Below, piece after piece: positions 19,540 to 28,074 of a stretch of 35,278 bases of DNA. Both the position numbers and the translations under genes were made by a program. This DNA is from Chromatiales bacterium (GTDB lineage Bacteria; Pseudomonadota; Gammaproteobacteria; Chromatiales; Chromatiaceae). Each line of letters starts with the position of its first letter. Position 1 is the first letter of the stretch. The stretch spans positions 1 through 35,278 of the forward strand of contig JAKSCN010000672.1 of NCBI GenBank assembly GCA_022360595.1. Direction: 5' to 3'. Below the pieces are notes generated by a model. It was not told the DNA's origin. It ran no database searches and was given only the letters and a program-made list of their open reading frames with translations.

Positions 19540-20880
19540 TTAAAGGCGCGCCTCACTCCAGGCAATGCGCTTGGGTGCTTTCAGCTCATCCGGTAGCGCT
19601 TTCATCTGTTTCACCAATCCTGGCCAGAGCAGGTTGTAGAATAGCTCGGCCCGTACCGAGTCCACTCGGCCTTTTACGGTGAAGTCGTAACTCAATACCC
19701 GCTCTTCAAACGGTTTGAGGCGCGTGTTTTTACCGACTTGAGTCGCTTGGGGCGGTGGAGCGGGCTGGCCGCTGTCGTCGGTCATGGTGTAGACGAAGAA
19801 CGCCTGTGGATCTTCCTTGGCTGGGTGTTTCTGGTAGTTCTGCCAGAGCACATTGCCTTTGGCATCCAATGCAGTCACTTTGAGCACCATATTGCGGAAA
19901 GGGGCCCCAGTTGGAACATTGTGAGGCTGGAGGTTCTTGATGGTGACCTTAGCACTGGCGTTGTCGCCACTGGCGTTGGCTTCCAGAGTCATTTTCACCG
20001 AGCGTTTCAGCATGCCCAGGTCATGCCCGCCTCCCATGGCGTGGCTGGTGACACCGTTGACCACCGGCATGTGGCAGGATTGGCAGGTCTCCTGGCTGCC
20101 CCCTTCGGCAATTTCATCGCCGGTCTGGCACAGCGGAGTGTTTTTGGGGTTATGGCGCTTGTCGTGGCAGCCCAGGCAGGCATCTGAGCTCTGCAGTGTG
20201 GCGTTTTGCTGCATCGGCAGATTCAGATCAGCGGCCTCCTCGGCGGTGATGTAGGGTTGTTTGCTGTTGTCGAGTCCCAGGTGTGGGTTCAGCTCACCTT
20301 CATCTTCGATCGCCGCGCGCAGTTTATCGGCGGCTGCTCCTTGTTCGTGCAGAAAACCGTTGGGCCCCTGGAGCTGATCTGAGAATTCGTAGGCGGCAAC
20401 GCCCAGTTGGAATTTGCCTTTCTTACCGTGAATGCCTTTGTATTTGGCCATGCTGTGGCATGAGACGCAGTTGATCCCTTCAGAGTAGGCCGGTAGTGCA
20501 TCCAGTTTGGTCTTTTTATCCAGTGCCGCGTTTGGTGCGTGGCACTGCAGACAGACGGGGTACATCCCGTTTTTGCTGGTTACCCCCTCTTTGGTCGGGT
20601 CGCCTACCAATTTCTTGTAAAAGGCGCCGTGGATGGGATCTTTCAGTGCGGTGCTCTGGGCGTGCATCGAACCTTTCCACTGTTTGTAGATCGCCTTATG
20701 GCAGTCTTTACAGGCTTCGGCGCTGACGTGATGCAGTGGCACCTCTTCACCATCCACAGTGGCTGCTTGCAGTGGGGCCTGGAGGGTCAGGCCAAAGGTG
20801 AGGGCTAGAGTGGCTTGAAGTAGCCGGGTGGATATTTGCCTTTTACGGCTCAGGGCGTGCAGCCTCCGTCTCATTGTCAT
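19540..20880 (-). CDS. Exported pentaheme c-type cytochrome (cytochrome c554-like N-terminal region)
   Basis: N-terminal signal sequence; five CxxCH motifs (CKDCH, CLQCH, CVSCH, CLGCH, CQSCH); C-terminal beta-rich region without hemes. Confidence 0.92.
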   Translation of the reverse strand: MTMRRRLHALSRKRQISTRLLQATLALTFGLTLQAPLQAATVDGEEVPLHHVSAEACKDCHKAIYKQWKGSMHAQSTALKDPIHGAFYKKLVGDPTKEGVTSKNGMYPVCLQCHAPNAALDKKTKLDALPAYSEGINCVSCHSMAKYKGIHGKKGKFQLGVAAYEFSDQLQGPNGFLHEQGAAADKLRAAIEDEGELNPHLGLDNSKQPYITAEEAADLNLPMQQNATLQSSDACLGCHDKRHNPKNTPLCQTGDEIAEGGSQETCQSCHMPVVNGVTSHAMGGGHDLGMLKRSVKMTLEANASGDNASAKVTIKNLQPHNVPTGAPFRNMVLKVTALDAKGNVLWQNYQKHPAKEDPQAFFVYTMTDDSGQPAPPPQATQVGKNTRLKPFEERVLSYDFTVKGRVDSVRAELFYNLLWPGLVKQMKALPDELKAPKRIAWSEARL

Positions 20881-20957
20881 TATAAGCTCCTATATGAGGT
20901 GGTGGTTCTGTTGTAGTTGTGGTCGGGGTGTACCCGGAGGATAAGATACTCAGTTGC

Positions 20958-20998
20958 AAAGAGGGGCGAATTAACAATTGTCATTGACTCCCCTCTTT
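20958..20998. repeat. Inverted repeat upstream of the multiheme cytochrome gene
   Basis: AAAGAGGGG ... CCCCTCTTT, 9-bp perfect arms, 23-nt spacer. Confidence 0.6.
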
Positions 20999-21133
20999 CA
21001 AATGATGCTGACAGTGTGATTTTACGTTGGCACTCGAATCAATTGGCGATCGTGAGATTTGCCGTTAATGTCTTCTAAAACGCGGCAAAACCCACAGTTG
21101 GGAAGTCTGCAGGTGGGGTGTTATAGGAAAAAA

Positions 21134-21150
21134 TGCCGATTTAATCGGCA
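21134..21150 (-). terminator. Rho-independent terminator overlapping the stop codon of the DUF3047 gene
   Basis: Minus strand: TGCCGATT-A-AATCGGCA followed directly by TTTTTT; the TAA stop is within the stem/loop. Confidence 0.8.
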
Positions 21151-21800
21151 GAGAAATAGATGTCGCCGTAATAGGCGGTGGCTTGTTGCCCGGAGTTGTC
21201 GGTGTCTGTCATCAGGGCAACGGTGGTGATTTTATCAAACTCATCGCCAAACAGTGCCTTGAAATCCTCTTTGACATTACGCTTTTCGGTGATCCATTGG
21301 CCGCTTTGCCGGTCGCCTGATTGCAATGCGATCATTCTGGCGTTGCCGGTATAGACGTTGTGCCAACGGGTACCGGTCGGCTGATTGCTCGACCAGACGT
21401 AGTTGACCGCTTTGGTGCTCCAGGGGAAGAACCCCTCTTTCACCACATAGATACGGGCGGGGTAGTCGTCTCCCTCTTTGCTCTGCTCGTCCACGCCATT
21501 GAGGACTTTATCGACCCGCCAGCGCCAGTTCAGGTAGGGAGTGCGATTGAGATCAACGGTAATCGATTTAAACAGACCGGAAGCGGCGTTGCTGCTTTGG
21601 GCTTTGATGATCTGCTGTCCATCCGACTGCTGGAGCTGGTACTGGGTGCGGTTTTTGAACTCGTGCTCCTCCCACCCGTCGAGGCCGGTGCTGGAGAAGC
21701 TTCCAATGTGGAGTGATTCAGCCCAGGAGCTGGTCATTATCATCAGTGAACCGACAGCGGCACTCGCACACATAAGTGTTAGGCGTGCTCCATAAGTCAT
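21141..21800 (-). CDS. DUF3047 family exported protein
   Basis: 219 aa; signal-like N-terminus; PYLNWRWRVDKVLNG...GDDYPARIYVV, NYVWSSNQPTGTRWHNVYT typical of DUF3047. Confidence 0.85.
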   Translation of the reverse strand: MTYGARLTLMCASAAVGSLMIMTSSWAESLHIGSFSSTGLDGWEEHEFKNRTQYQLQQSDGQQIIKAQSSNAASGLFKSITVDLNRTPYLNWRWRVDKVLNGVDEQSKEGDDYPARIYVVKEGFFPWSTKAVNYVWSSNQPTGTRWHNVYTGNARMIALQSGDRQSGQWITEKRNVKEDFKALFGDEFDKITTVALMTDTDNSGQQATAYYGDIYFSAD

Positions 21801-21863
21801 GCTCTTCCCCTCCCCGTAGGTCTGTTCATTAACCGACTTTGGCGGGCTGGGAAAGTTCCTCGA

Positions 21864-23276
21864 TCAGGGCGTTGGTGGGAGTGCCTTGCCGGGGTTGAGT
21901 ATACCGTTGGGGTCGAACTGTTTACGGATGTCGTTCATCAATCGCAGTGTAACCGGGTCGATTTCGCGTCCGACAAAATCGCGCTTTTCCAGCCCCACCC
22001 CGTGCTCTCCCGAGATAGTGCCACCCAGCTCCAGGACGCTGTTGAACATGCTGTCCAACGCCTGATGGGCACGTGCCATCTCCTCCGCATCATCAGGATT
22101 GGCAAGCAGATTGACATGGATGTTTCCGTTGCCGGCATGGCCAAAATTGACAATGGTAATTCCGGTCTGTTGGGAGAGTATCTCCAGTCGCTCGATCAGA
22201 TCGGGAATACGTGAAACCGGCACCACCACATCTTCGTTGATTTTTTTGGGTGCGACATTGCGCAAAGCGGGGGAGAGCGCTTTGCGGGTTTTCCAGAGCT
22301 TGGCGACCTCGGCATCGGTACGGGCAACGGTCAGCTCCAGCAGGCCATCTACTTGTGCTGCGTCGCTGACTGCCTGCACGGCGTGATCCAGATAGTGGCT
22401 GGGGCCATCCACCTCGATCATCAGCATAGCACCGACTTCCGGGGCCAACTGCAGGTCGGAGTAGCTGCGCACCATCTCTATGGCGCGTCCGTCCATGAAC
22501 TCCAGGGCACAGGGGGTAACGGGTTGCGCCATGATTGCCGAAACGGCTCGGGCAGCGGCATTCACATCGCGATAGCTCACCTGCATGGTGCGCTTTGCTT
22601 CTGCGATTGGGGTCAGCTTGAGTACCGCTTCGGTAATGACTGCCAGGGTTCCTTCCGAGCCGATCAGGAGACGGGTCAGATCGTAGCCGACCACTCCTTT
22701 GGTGGTGATGACTCCGGTCTTGATCTCTTCCCCCAGGCCGGTGACGGCGCGCAAACCAAGGGTATTCTCTCTTGGAGTGCCGTATTTGACAGCCCTGGGG
22801 CCGGCTGTGTTGTAGGCGAGATTACCCCCGATGGTGCAGACCGCTGCACTGGTTGGATCGGGTGGCCAGAAGAAGCCGTGTTCTGCCGCTTGCTGTTGCA
22901 GGGTCTGATTGGTGACGCCCGGTTGCACCCGGGCAATGCGATTGGCCGGATCAATCTCCAGAATCTTATCCATTCGCTCCAGCGATAGAACAACACCGCC
23001 ATGATCCGGCACCGTGGCGCCGGTAGTGCCGGTACCTTTGCCACGGGCGATCAGCGGCAGTTTTTCACGGTTGCAGAGGCGGACAATATCGCGTACCTGT
23101 TCGTGCTCGTAGGCAAAGACAACGGCTTGCGGTAGGGCGTGGCGGCGGCTGTTGTCGTAGCCGTAGGCCCAGCAGTCGGCCGGCGCGGTGAGTACCGACT
23201 CTGCGCCGACTATCTGCTTTAGTTCATCAATCACTTCTTGATCAATCTTTGGCTGTTCCCGTTCAGATGTACTCAA
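21864..23276 (-). CDS. FAD-linked oxidase (GlcD / D-lactate dehydrogenase-type)
   Basis: 470 aa; ARGKGTGTTGATVPDHGGVVLSLERM, NLAYNTAGPRAVKYGTPRENTLGLRAV, FGHAGNGNIHVN, SGEHGVGLEKRDF, DPNGILNPGK. Confidence 0.94.
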   Translation of the reverse strand: MSTSEREQPKIDQEVIDELKQIVGAESVLTAPADCWAYGYDNSRRHALPQAVVFAYEHEQVRDIVRLCNREKLPLIARGKGTGTTGATVPDHGGVVLSLERMDKILEIDPANRIARVQPGVTNQTLQQQAAEHGFFWPPDPTSAAVCTIGGNLAYNTAGPRAVKYGTPRENTLGLRAVTGLGEEIKTGVITTKGVVGYDLTRLLIGSEGTLAVITEAVLKLTPIAEAKRTMQVSYRDVNAAARAVSAIMAQPVTPCALEFMDGRAIEMVRSYSDLQLAPEVGAMLMIEVDGPSHYLDHAVQAVSDAAQVDGLLELTVARTDAEVAKLWKTRKALSPALRNVAPKKINEDVVVPVSRIPDLIERLEILSQQTGITIVNFGHAGNGNIHVNLLANPDDAEEMARAHQALDSMFNSVLELGGTISGEHGVGLEKRDFVGREIDPVTLRLMNDIRKQFDPNGILNPGKALPPTP

Positions 23277-23841
23277 AAACTTTCACCACCTGTTTGACGC
23301 CACGCAGATAACGGATCTTCTCGACCGCGGCGTTGGCCTCCTCTGCGGTTACGAGACCAAGCAGATAGACCACACCGTTTTCGGTGACCACTTTGATTCG
23401 AGTCGGATCAAAGCCGGGGAGTTCAATCTTGGCAAGTGCAACCTTGGCCTTGCTGGTGGTATAGGTGTCGGTGGTGCGCTGGGTCAAACTGGTATTGGGG
23501 GCGACCTGGATCTCGTTCACCACTTTTTTGACGCCGGGTATCTTGCTGGTCAGTTGCTGATAACGGCTGCGGTACTGTTCATTTTCTGCCTGGCCGGTTA
23601 GCAACAGGACATAGTTGTAACTCGTGGCGTTGACGTGGCCGTGTTTTCCCAAGTCGCCATCTTCTGAGATCAGGGTAGCCATCTTCAGCTCGATGCCTTG
23701 GTCGTCGATCACGGTGCCGGCGCTGCGCCGGTCATGTATCACTGCAACGCCGGTTGCCGCACCGCCCACGACGATCGCCGCGCAGCCTTGCAACAGAGTT
23801 ACTGCGGTCAGCACAATCAACGCAATAGAAAGCCGTTTCAT
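23263..23841 (-). CDS. dolP: BON-domain outer-membrane lipoprotein (DolP/YraP family)
   Basis: Lipobox LLQGC; two BON domains (NYVLLLTGQAENEQYRSRYQQLTSKIPGVKKVVNEI; KVVTENGVVYLLGLVTAEEANAAVEKIRYLRGVKQVVKVFEYI); synteny with yraN/diaA. Confidence 0.9.
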   Translation of the reverse strand: MKRLSIALIVLTAVTLLQGCAAIVVGGAATGVAVIHDRRSAGTVIDDQGIELKMATLISEDGDLGKHGHVNATSYNYVLLLTGQAENEQYRSRYQQLTSKIPGVKKVVNEIQVAPNTSLTQRTTDTYTTSKAKVALAKIELPGFDPTRIKVVTENGVVYLLGLVTAEEANAAVEKIRYLRGVKQVVKVFEYI

Positions 23842-23863
23842 CTCTATGTATCCCCTTGTTGTT

Positions 23864-24451
23864 TTAACTGCCCAGCAGTTGTAAATCGATCAAGTCGCAA
23901 AGGCTGTTGAGCGCCACCACATGCACTTCTCGGGCGGTGGAGGCGTGTTCGGTCGGTACGCGAATCTCAACATCGTGCTCACGTAGGTGATCTGCCAGCC
24001 TGCCGGGTTGATTGGCGGTCAGCATCACCACAAACATCTCTCGCTCGTGGGCGGCCGCGACAGCCGCGCAGAGATTCTCCGCATCGTCGTGGCTACTGAT
24101 CACCAGCAGCAGATCGCCAGGGTGGCCAATGGCGTGCAACTGCTTGGCAAACACTTCATCGTAATCGTAGTCACTGGCGATTGCGGTTAGGGTTGATGTG
24201 TCGGTGGTGAGGGCCAAAGCCGGTAATCCGGGACGCTCACGCTCAAACCGGTTGAGCATGTCCGACGAAAAACGTTGGGCGTCGGCAGCACCCGCGCCGT
24301 TGCCACAACAGAGTATTTTGCTCCCCTCGAGTAATCTCTGCACGATGAGACTGGCTGCACGGGCGATAGGTTCCGCCAGAAGGCTCTCCGCCTCCATCTG
24401 GGTTTTAATACTTTGGGCAAACTTCTGTTGTACGTGCTCGACGAGGTTCAT
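23864..24451 (-). CDS. diaA: SIS-domain protein, DiaA/phosphoheptose isomerase family
   Basis: 195 aa; ILCCGNGAGAADAQRFSSDMLNRFERERPGLPALALTTDTSTLTAIASDYDYDEVFAKQL; position between yraN and dolP. Confidence 0.88.
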   Translation of the reverse strand: MNLVEHVQQKFAQSIKTQMEAESLLAEPIARAASLIVQRLLEGSKILCCGNGAGAADAQRFSSDMLNRFERERPGLPALALTTDTSTLTAIASDYDYDEVFAKQLHAIGHPGDLLLVISSHDDAENLCAAVAAAHEREMFVVMLTANQPGRLADHLREHDVEIRVPTEHASTAREVHVVALNSLCDLIDLQLLGS

Positions 24452-24481
24452 GGTCCATTTCCAGATTGACGTGTTGCTATT

Positions 24482-24856
24482 TTAACCTGCCGGTTGGAAG
24501 GCGTCTTTAATCCAGTCGATCTTTTCAGCGTTCTGTCCGCCGATGCTCACCACATCAAAGCGGCAGGCGGGTGGATTGTTGCCAAACCGCTTCTGTAGAA
24601 ACTGGTTGGCAGTGATAATGAGCCGCTGTTGTTTCCGCCGTGTGACGCTGTCCGCGCCTGTGCCGTAATCGCTGCGGCTACGTAACCGCACCTCAACAAA
24701 CACCAGGGTGTTTTGTTCACGCATGATCAGATCGATTTCACCCTGCCGGGTGGAAAAGTTCCGCTCTACAGTCACCAATCCCTGGTGCTCAAGATAGGTG
24801 CAGGCAAGTTGCTCCCCATCATTGCCGGCGACCCTGCCGGACTTTTTCCAGAACAT
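24482..24856 (-). CDS. yraN: YraN/UPF0102 family endonuclease-like protein
   Basis: GNDGEQLACTYLEHQGLVTVERNFSTRQGEIDLIMREQNTLVFVEVRLRS, canonical UPF0102 pattern. Confidence 0.93.
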   Translation of the reverse strand: MFWKKSGRVAGNDGEQLACTYLEHQGLVTVERNFSTRQGEIDLIMREQNTLVFVEVRLRSRSDYGTGADSVTRRKQQRLIITANQFLQKRFGNNPPACRFDVVSIGGQNAEKIDWIKDAFQPAG

Positions 24857-24862
24857 ATTGTG

Positions 24863-26848
24863 TTAGCCCTGATCCTTAACCGGTGCGTTGTCTATGGGGA
24901 CGTTTTGCTGGTCGCTGGGTGTCTCCACCTGCGGAGTGGTGTCATCCAGAATATCGCCTTCCATAAAGAGATCGTTTTGGTCGGTATAACCGATTATTTT
25001 GGGTACGCCCTGCTCGATCTGGGCCCACACCAGACGACGGTGCAGTTGCTTCAGTTCATCCAGGTAGAGCTTGCCGGTGGCGCCCTCGAAGGTTTCCCGG
25101 CTGTTTTCCTGCAGGCGTGCGAGGTGCGGAATAAGCTGGTAGCTATCGATGCCCATGGCGTAGAGTCGTTGAAACAGAGCTGAGCCCGGCTGATAGACAC
25201 TGCTCAGCGCGTCTCGGTTCAGTGGTTGATCTGGGTTGGAGAGCAGGATCCAGGGGATGTCCGGGAAGATCAATCCTTCGATATCCTGGTCTTTGCGTGG
25301 GTCAGGTTCTCCTGAGTAGATATGCGAGGTGGCGTAGACCGGCATATCGGCCGCGTGGTGGAATTGCAACTGCGGGCGAATTTGCCGCGCCGTTTGGGTA
25401 CGGGCGGCAAGGAAGATCATCTCCGCATCACGTCGGCGGCGTGGTTCAAATTCGAGTCTCTTACCCAGCAGCCGTTGTAACCCTTGGCGTCGGCCCGTGC
25501 TCTCATCCAGGTTGAGCAGTGCTTTGATTGAGTCAGAGAAGTCGAACACTGTAGAGTCGTAGCGTTGGGCTTCCGCGAGAATCCCTCCCTGGTCTTCCCA
25601 GCGGTTGCGAAACGCTTCAAGGATACGGTCGCCCCAGTTGTTATCGGGAACCAGCACCACCGCTTTGCGGTGACCATCAATCCAGGCTTTTTCGGCCACC
25701 TGGCGCGCTTCGTCCTCGGGTGATAAACCGAACTGATAGAGATCTTCAGACTGGTCGACCTCAGGTGGCACCTGGTTGAGCGCCAGTACCGGAATCGGCA
25801 GCTCACCGGCGCGGGAGAACTGCTCCACTGCCCCTTTGATCAGCGGGCCGATCACGATATCGGCGCCAGCATCCACCGCCTGTTGGTAGAGCGGCCAGGT
25901 ACTGGCCGGATTGCTGTTGTCGTAGAACACCAGTTTGGGACGCGTGTTGCTGGGTTGGGCATAGTAGGCGGCAAGAATGCCGTTACGCAGCGCATCGGCC
26001 GGTTTTGCGAAGCGCCCGGTTTTCGGCAGCAGTACAGCAATATGGTTTGCCTTGCGGTACTGTGCTTTCAGCTTGCTGAAGTAGCCGTTGAGCAGCTCCG
26101 GCATGGCGGGGTGTTCAGGGTACTGATCCCGCCACTGGTCCAACATGACCTGTAACTGTTGGTTATCTCCCGCGTGGGCCTTGATGACACGGGTCAGCTC
26201 CATCCAGCCGCCCATTGTACCCGGGGGGTAGGGCTGAAACAGCTCCAGAGCCGTATCGGTAAGGACGGCCAAGGTCTCGATAATGGTAAATTGATTGTCG
26301 AGACGGGGCGAGAGCTCCACCAGCAGCAGATCGACTTCACTTAACTCGGCAGCGCTTTCCAGGGAGTTTCCCAAACGCTTGAAGGCGGTTGCCTTGGCGC
26401 GGTGGTAACGCAGCTTCTGATCAACAGTCGCACTCTCTGGTGGGGGGAGTGAGAGTAACTCGAAAGCTTGTTCCGGCTGCTCATCTCTCAGTGTCAATTC
26501 AGCTTCCAGCAACTGCAGCCGGAAGGCCAGCTCCGGGCTAACCATCGGGCGATCAATGTTGGTGATGATCTCGGCGGCTAGTTCCGCCTGATCGGCCAGC
26601 AGGTACTGTTCAGCCGCCGACAGGCGATAACGGTCACCATCGATACCTGGGATATTGGCCGCTAACTGTTGGAAGGTGGCTGCCGCGCGGGGGTGGTCTC
26701 CAACAGCGGCCAGCTGTTCGGCTTGGTTGAAAAGTTGCTGATCGACACTTGCCGCCGGAGTTGGTTGGTCAATGACATTAACATCGTTACAACCGCTGAG
26801 CGACAGCAACAGTAGAATAGTGAGAGAATAGTAATACTTTGATCGCAT
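24863..26848 (-). CDS. lpoA: Penicillin-binding protein activator LpoA (lipoprotein)
   Basis: Start reassigned to MRSKYYYSLTILLLLSLSGC (lipobox); HIAVLLPKTGRFAKPADALRNGILAAYY, DIVIGPLIKGAVEQF; divergent to rsmI. Confidence 0.93.
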   Translation of the reverse strand: MRSKYYYSLTILLLLSLSGCNDVNVIDQPTPAASVDQQLFNQAEQLAAVGDHPRAAATFQQLAANIPGIDGDRYRLSAAEQYLLADQAELAAEIITNIDRPMVSPELAFRLQLLEAELTLRDEQPEQAFELLSLPPPESATVDQKLRYHRAKATAFKRLGNSLESAAELSEVDLLLVELSPRLDNQFTIIETLAVLTDTALELFQPYPPGTMGGWMELTRVIKAHAGDNQQLQVMLDQWRDQYPEHPAMPELLNGYFSKLKAQYRKANHIAVLLPKTGRFAKPADALRNGILAAYYAQPSNTRPKLVFYDNSNPASTWPLYQQAVDAGADIVIGPLIKGAVEQFSRAGELPIPVLALNQVPPEVDQSEDLYQFGLSPEDEARQVAEKAWIDGHRKAVVLVPDNNWGDRILEAFRNRWEDQGGILAEAQRYDSTVFDFSDSIKALLNLDESTGRRQGLQRLLGKRLEFEPRRRRDAEMIFLAARTQTARQIRPQLQFHHAADMPVYATSHIYSGEPDPRKDQDIEGLIFPDIPWILLSNPDQPLNRDALSSVYQPGSALFQRLYAMGIDSYQLIPHLARLQENSRETFEGATGKLYLDELKQLHRRLVWAQIEQGVPKIIGYTDQNDLFMEGDILDDTTPQVETPSDQQNVPIDNAPVKDQG

Positions 26849-26903
26849 GGTCAATTTCAGACAGGCACGAGGCGGTGAATGAGTAACATAAGTGAGGTGA
26901 GTT

Positions 26904-27758
26904 GTGTCCATTGAGTCAGGTGTTCTCTATGTGGTGGCAACACCTATCGGTAACCTCGGCGATCTCACTCCCCGCGCTGAACAAATCCTTAAGTCAGTTG
27001 CATTAATTGCAGCAGAGGATACCCGCCATAGCAAACCATTGCTACACCATTTCGGCATAACTACGCCAATGCTCGCATATCACGAGCATAATGAGCGTCA
27101 GGTCATGGATAAATTGCTGCAGCGGTTACGGGAGGGTGATGATATCGCGCTGATTTCCGATGCCGGTACACCACTCATCAGCGACCCCGGTTTTCCCCTG
27201 GTGCGAGCTTGTCGTGAGCAAGGTGTGAGGGTGAGCCCTGTTCCAGGTGTCAGTGCCGCTATCACTGCCCTGTCGGTGGCGGGGTTGCCCACTGACCGTT
27301 TTGTTTTCGAAGGTTTTCCGGCGCGCACTCAAGCGGCCCGGCTCAAGCAGTTTGAAGCGCTGCAAGATGAACAGCGTACCATTGTGTTCTATGAATCAAG
27401 CCACCGGGTTTTGGTGTCGCTGCAAGATATTGCCCAGGCCTTTGGTGCAGATCGGCTGGTGGTACTGGCGAGGGAGTTGACCAAGACCTACGAGACCGTA
27501 TTGGTTGATCCGGTTGGAAAGCTGATTGAGCAGGTCCGGCAGGACAGTATGCAGCAGAAGGGGGAATTTGTACTGCTGATCGCGGGATACAGCCGTACGC
27601 AAGAGGATGGGCTTGAGCCCCAGGTTGAACGGGTCATGCGGATTCTGTTGGCTGAAATGCCGGTGAAGCAGGCGGCGGCGATTGCGGCGAAACTGACGGG
27701 AGAAAAGAAGAACAAGCTTTATCAGCAGGCGTTGGTTTGGCAGAAAGAGTCATCTTAG
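26904..27758 (+). CDS. rsmI: 16S rRNA (cytidine-2'-O)-methyltransferase RsmI
   Basis: GVLYVVATPIGNLGDLTPRAEQILKSVALIAAEDTRHSKPLLHHFGI, ISDAGTPLISDPGFPLVRAC, VPGVSAAITALSVAGLPTDRFVFEGFPAR. Confidence 0.97.
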   Translation: MSIESGVLYVVATPIGNLGDLTPRAEQILKSVALIAAEDTRHSKPLLHHFGITTPMLAYHEHNERQVMDKLLQRLREGDDIALISDAGTPLISDPGFPLVRACREQGVRVSPVPGVSAAITALSVAGLPTDRFVFEGFPARTQAARLKQFEALQDEQRTIVFYESSHRVLVSLQDIAQAFGADRLVVLARELTKTYETVLVDPVGKLIEQVRQDSMQQKGEFVLLIAGYSRTQEDGLEPQVERVMRILLAEMPVKQAAAIAAKLTGEKKNKLYQQALVWQKESS

Positions 27759-27789
27759 GGCCTGTTAACAGGCCCTAAGATGACTCTTT
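27744..27789. repeat. 46-bp perfect palindrome containing the rsmI stop codon and two TTAGGGCCTGTTAACA copies
   Basis: AAAGAGTCATCTTAGGGCCTGTTAACAGGCCCTAAGATGACTCTTT equals its own reverse complement. Confidence 0.95.
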
Positions 27790-27850
27790 ACGTATAAGGC
27801 AACTTCCTTCTGGAGAGAAGGTGTTTGTTGCGGGGAACTGCGGGCGTTGG

Positions 27851-27973
27851 TCAGGCGAAAATGTTAACCAGTGCTGCGGCGACAGTCAGCATGATGGCTG
27901 ACTCTATGAGCACCGGAGACCATTCGAAAATTGGTGGATTGGTAATCTCCGCTTTTGCTGATGCTAGACACAT
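27851..27973 (-). CDS. Putative 40-aa membrane micro-protein
   Basis: Manual minus-strand translation: MCLASAKAEITNPPIFEWSPVLIESAIMLTVAAALVNIFA*; preceded by AAGGAG 6 nt before the ATG; hydrophobic C-terminal helix candidate. Below the ORF-track size cutoff. Confidence 0.5.
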   Translation of the reverse strand: MCLASAKAEITNPPIFEWSPVLIESAIMLTVAAALVNIFA

Positions 27974-27993
27974 GTCAATCTCCTTGTATAATT
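27965..27993 (+). promoter_or_regulatory. Putative sigma-70 promoter driving the RHH gene
   Basis: TAGACA - 17 nt - TATAAT on the + strand; overlaps the start region of the divergent micro-ORF. Confidence 0.55.
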
Positions 27994-28074
27994 GTTGCAT
28001 CACTATTGTGAGTTATTTGTATACACAAATGATGGCACTTGAATGTGGAAAAATCAACCACTCAAGGTGAAGAA

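Noticed and set aside
22353-22988. 211-aa plus-strand ORF
   Set aside because: Antisense to the FAD-linked oxidase; no recognisable domain.
27825-28070. 81-aa plus-strand ORF
   Set aside because: No RBS, runs antisense through the better supported micro-ORF and across the RHH promoter; composition not protein-like.
27759-28074. Considered rnpB (RNase P RNA) downstream of rsmI, a common gammaproteobacterial location
   Set aside because: Spacer too short and lacks the conserved RNase P core motifs; occupied by the palindrome and micro-ORF.
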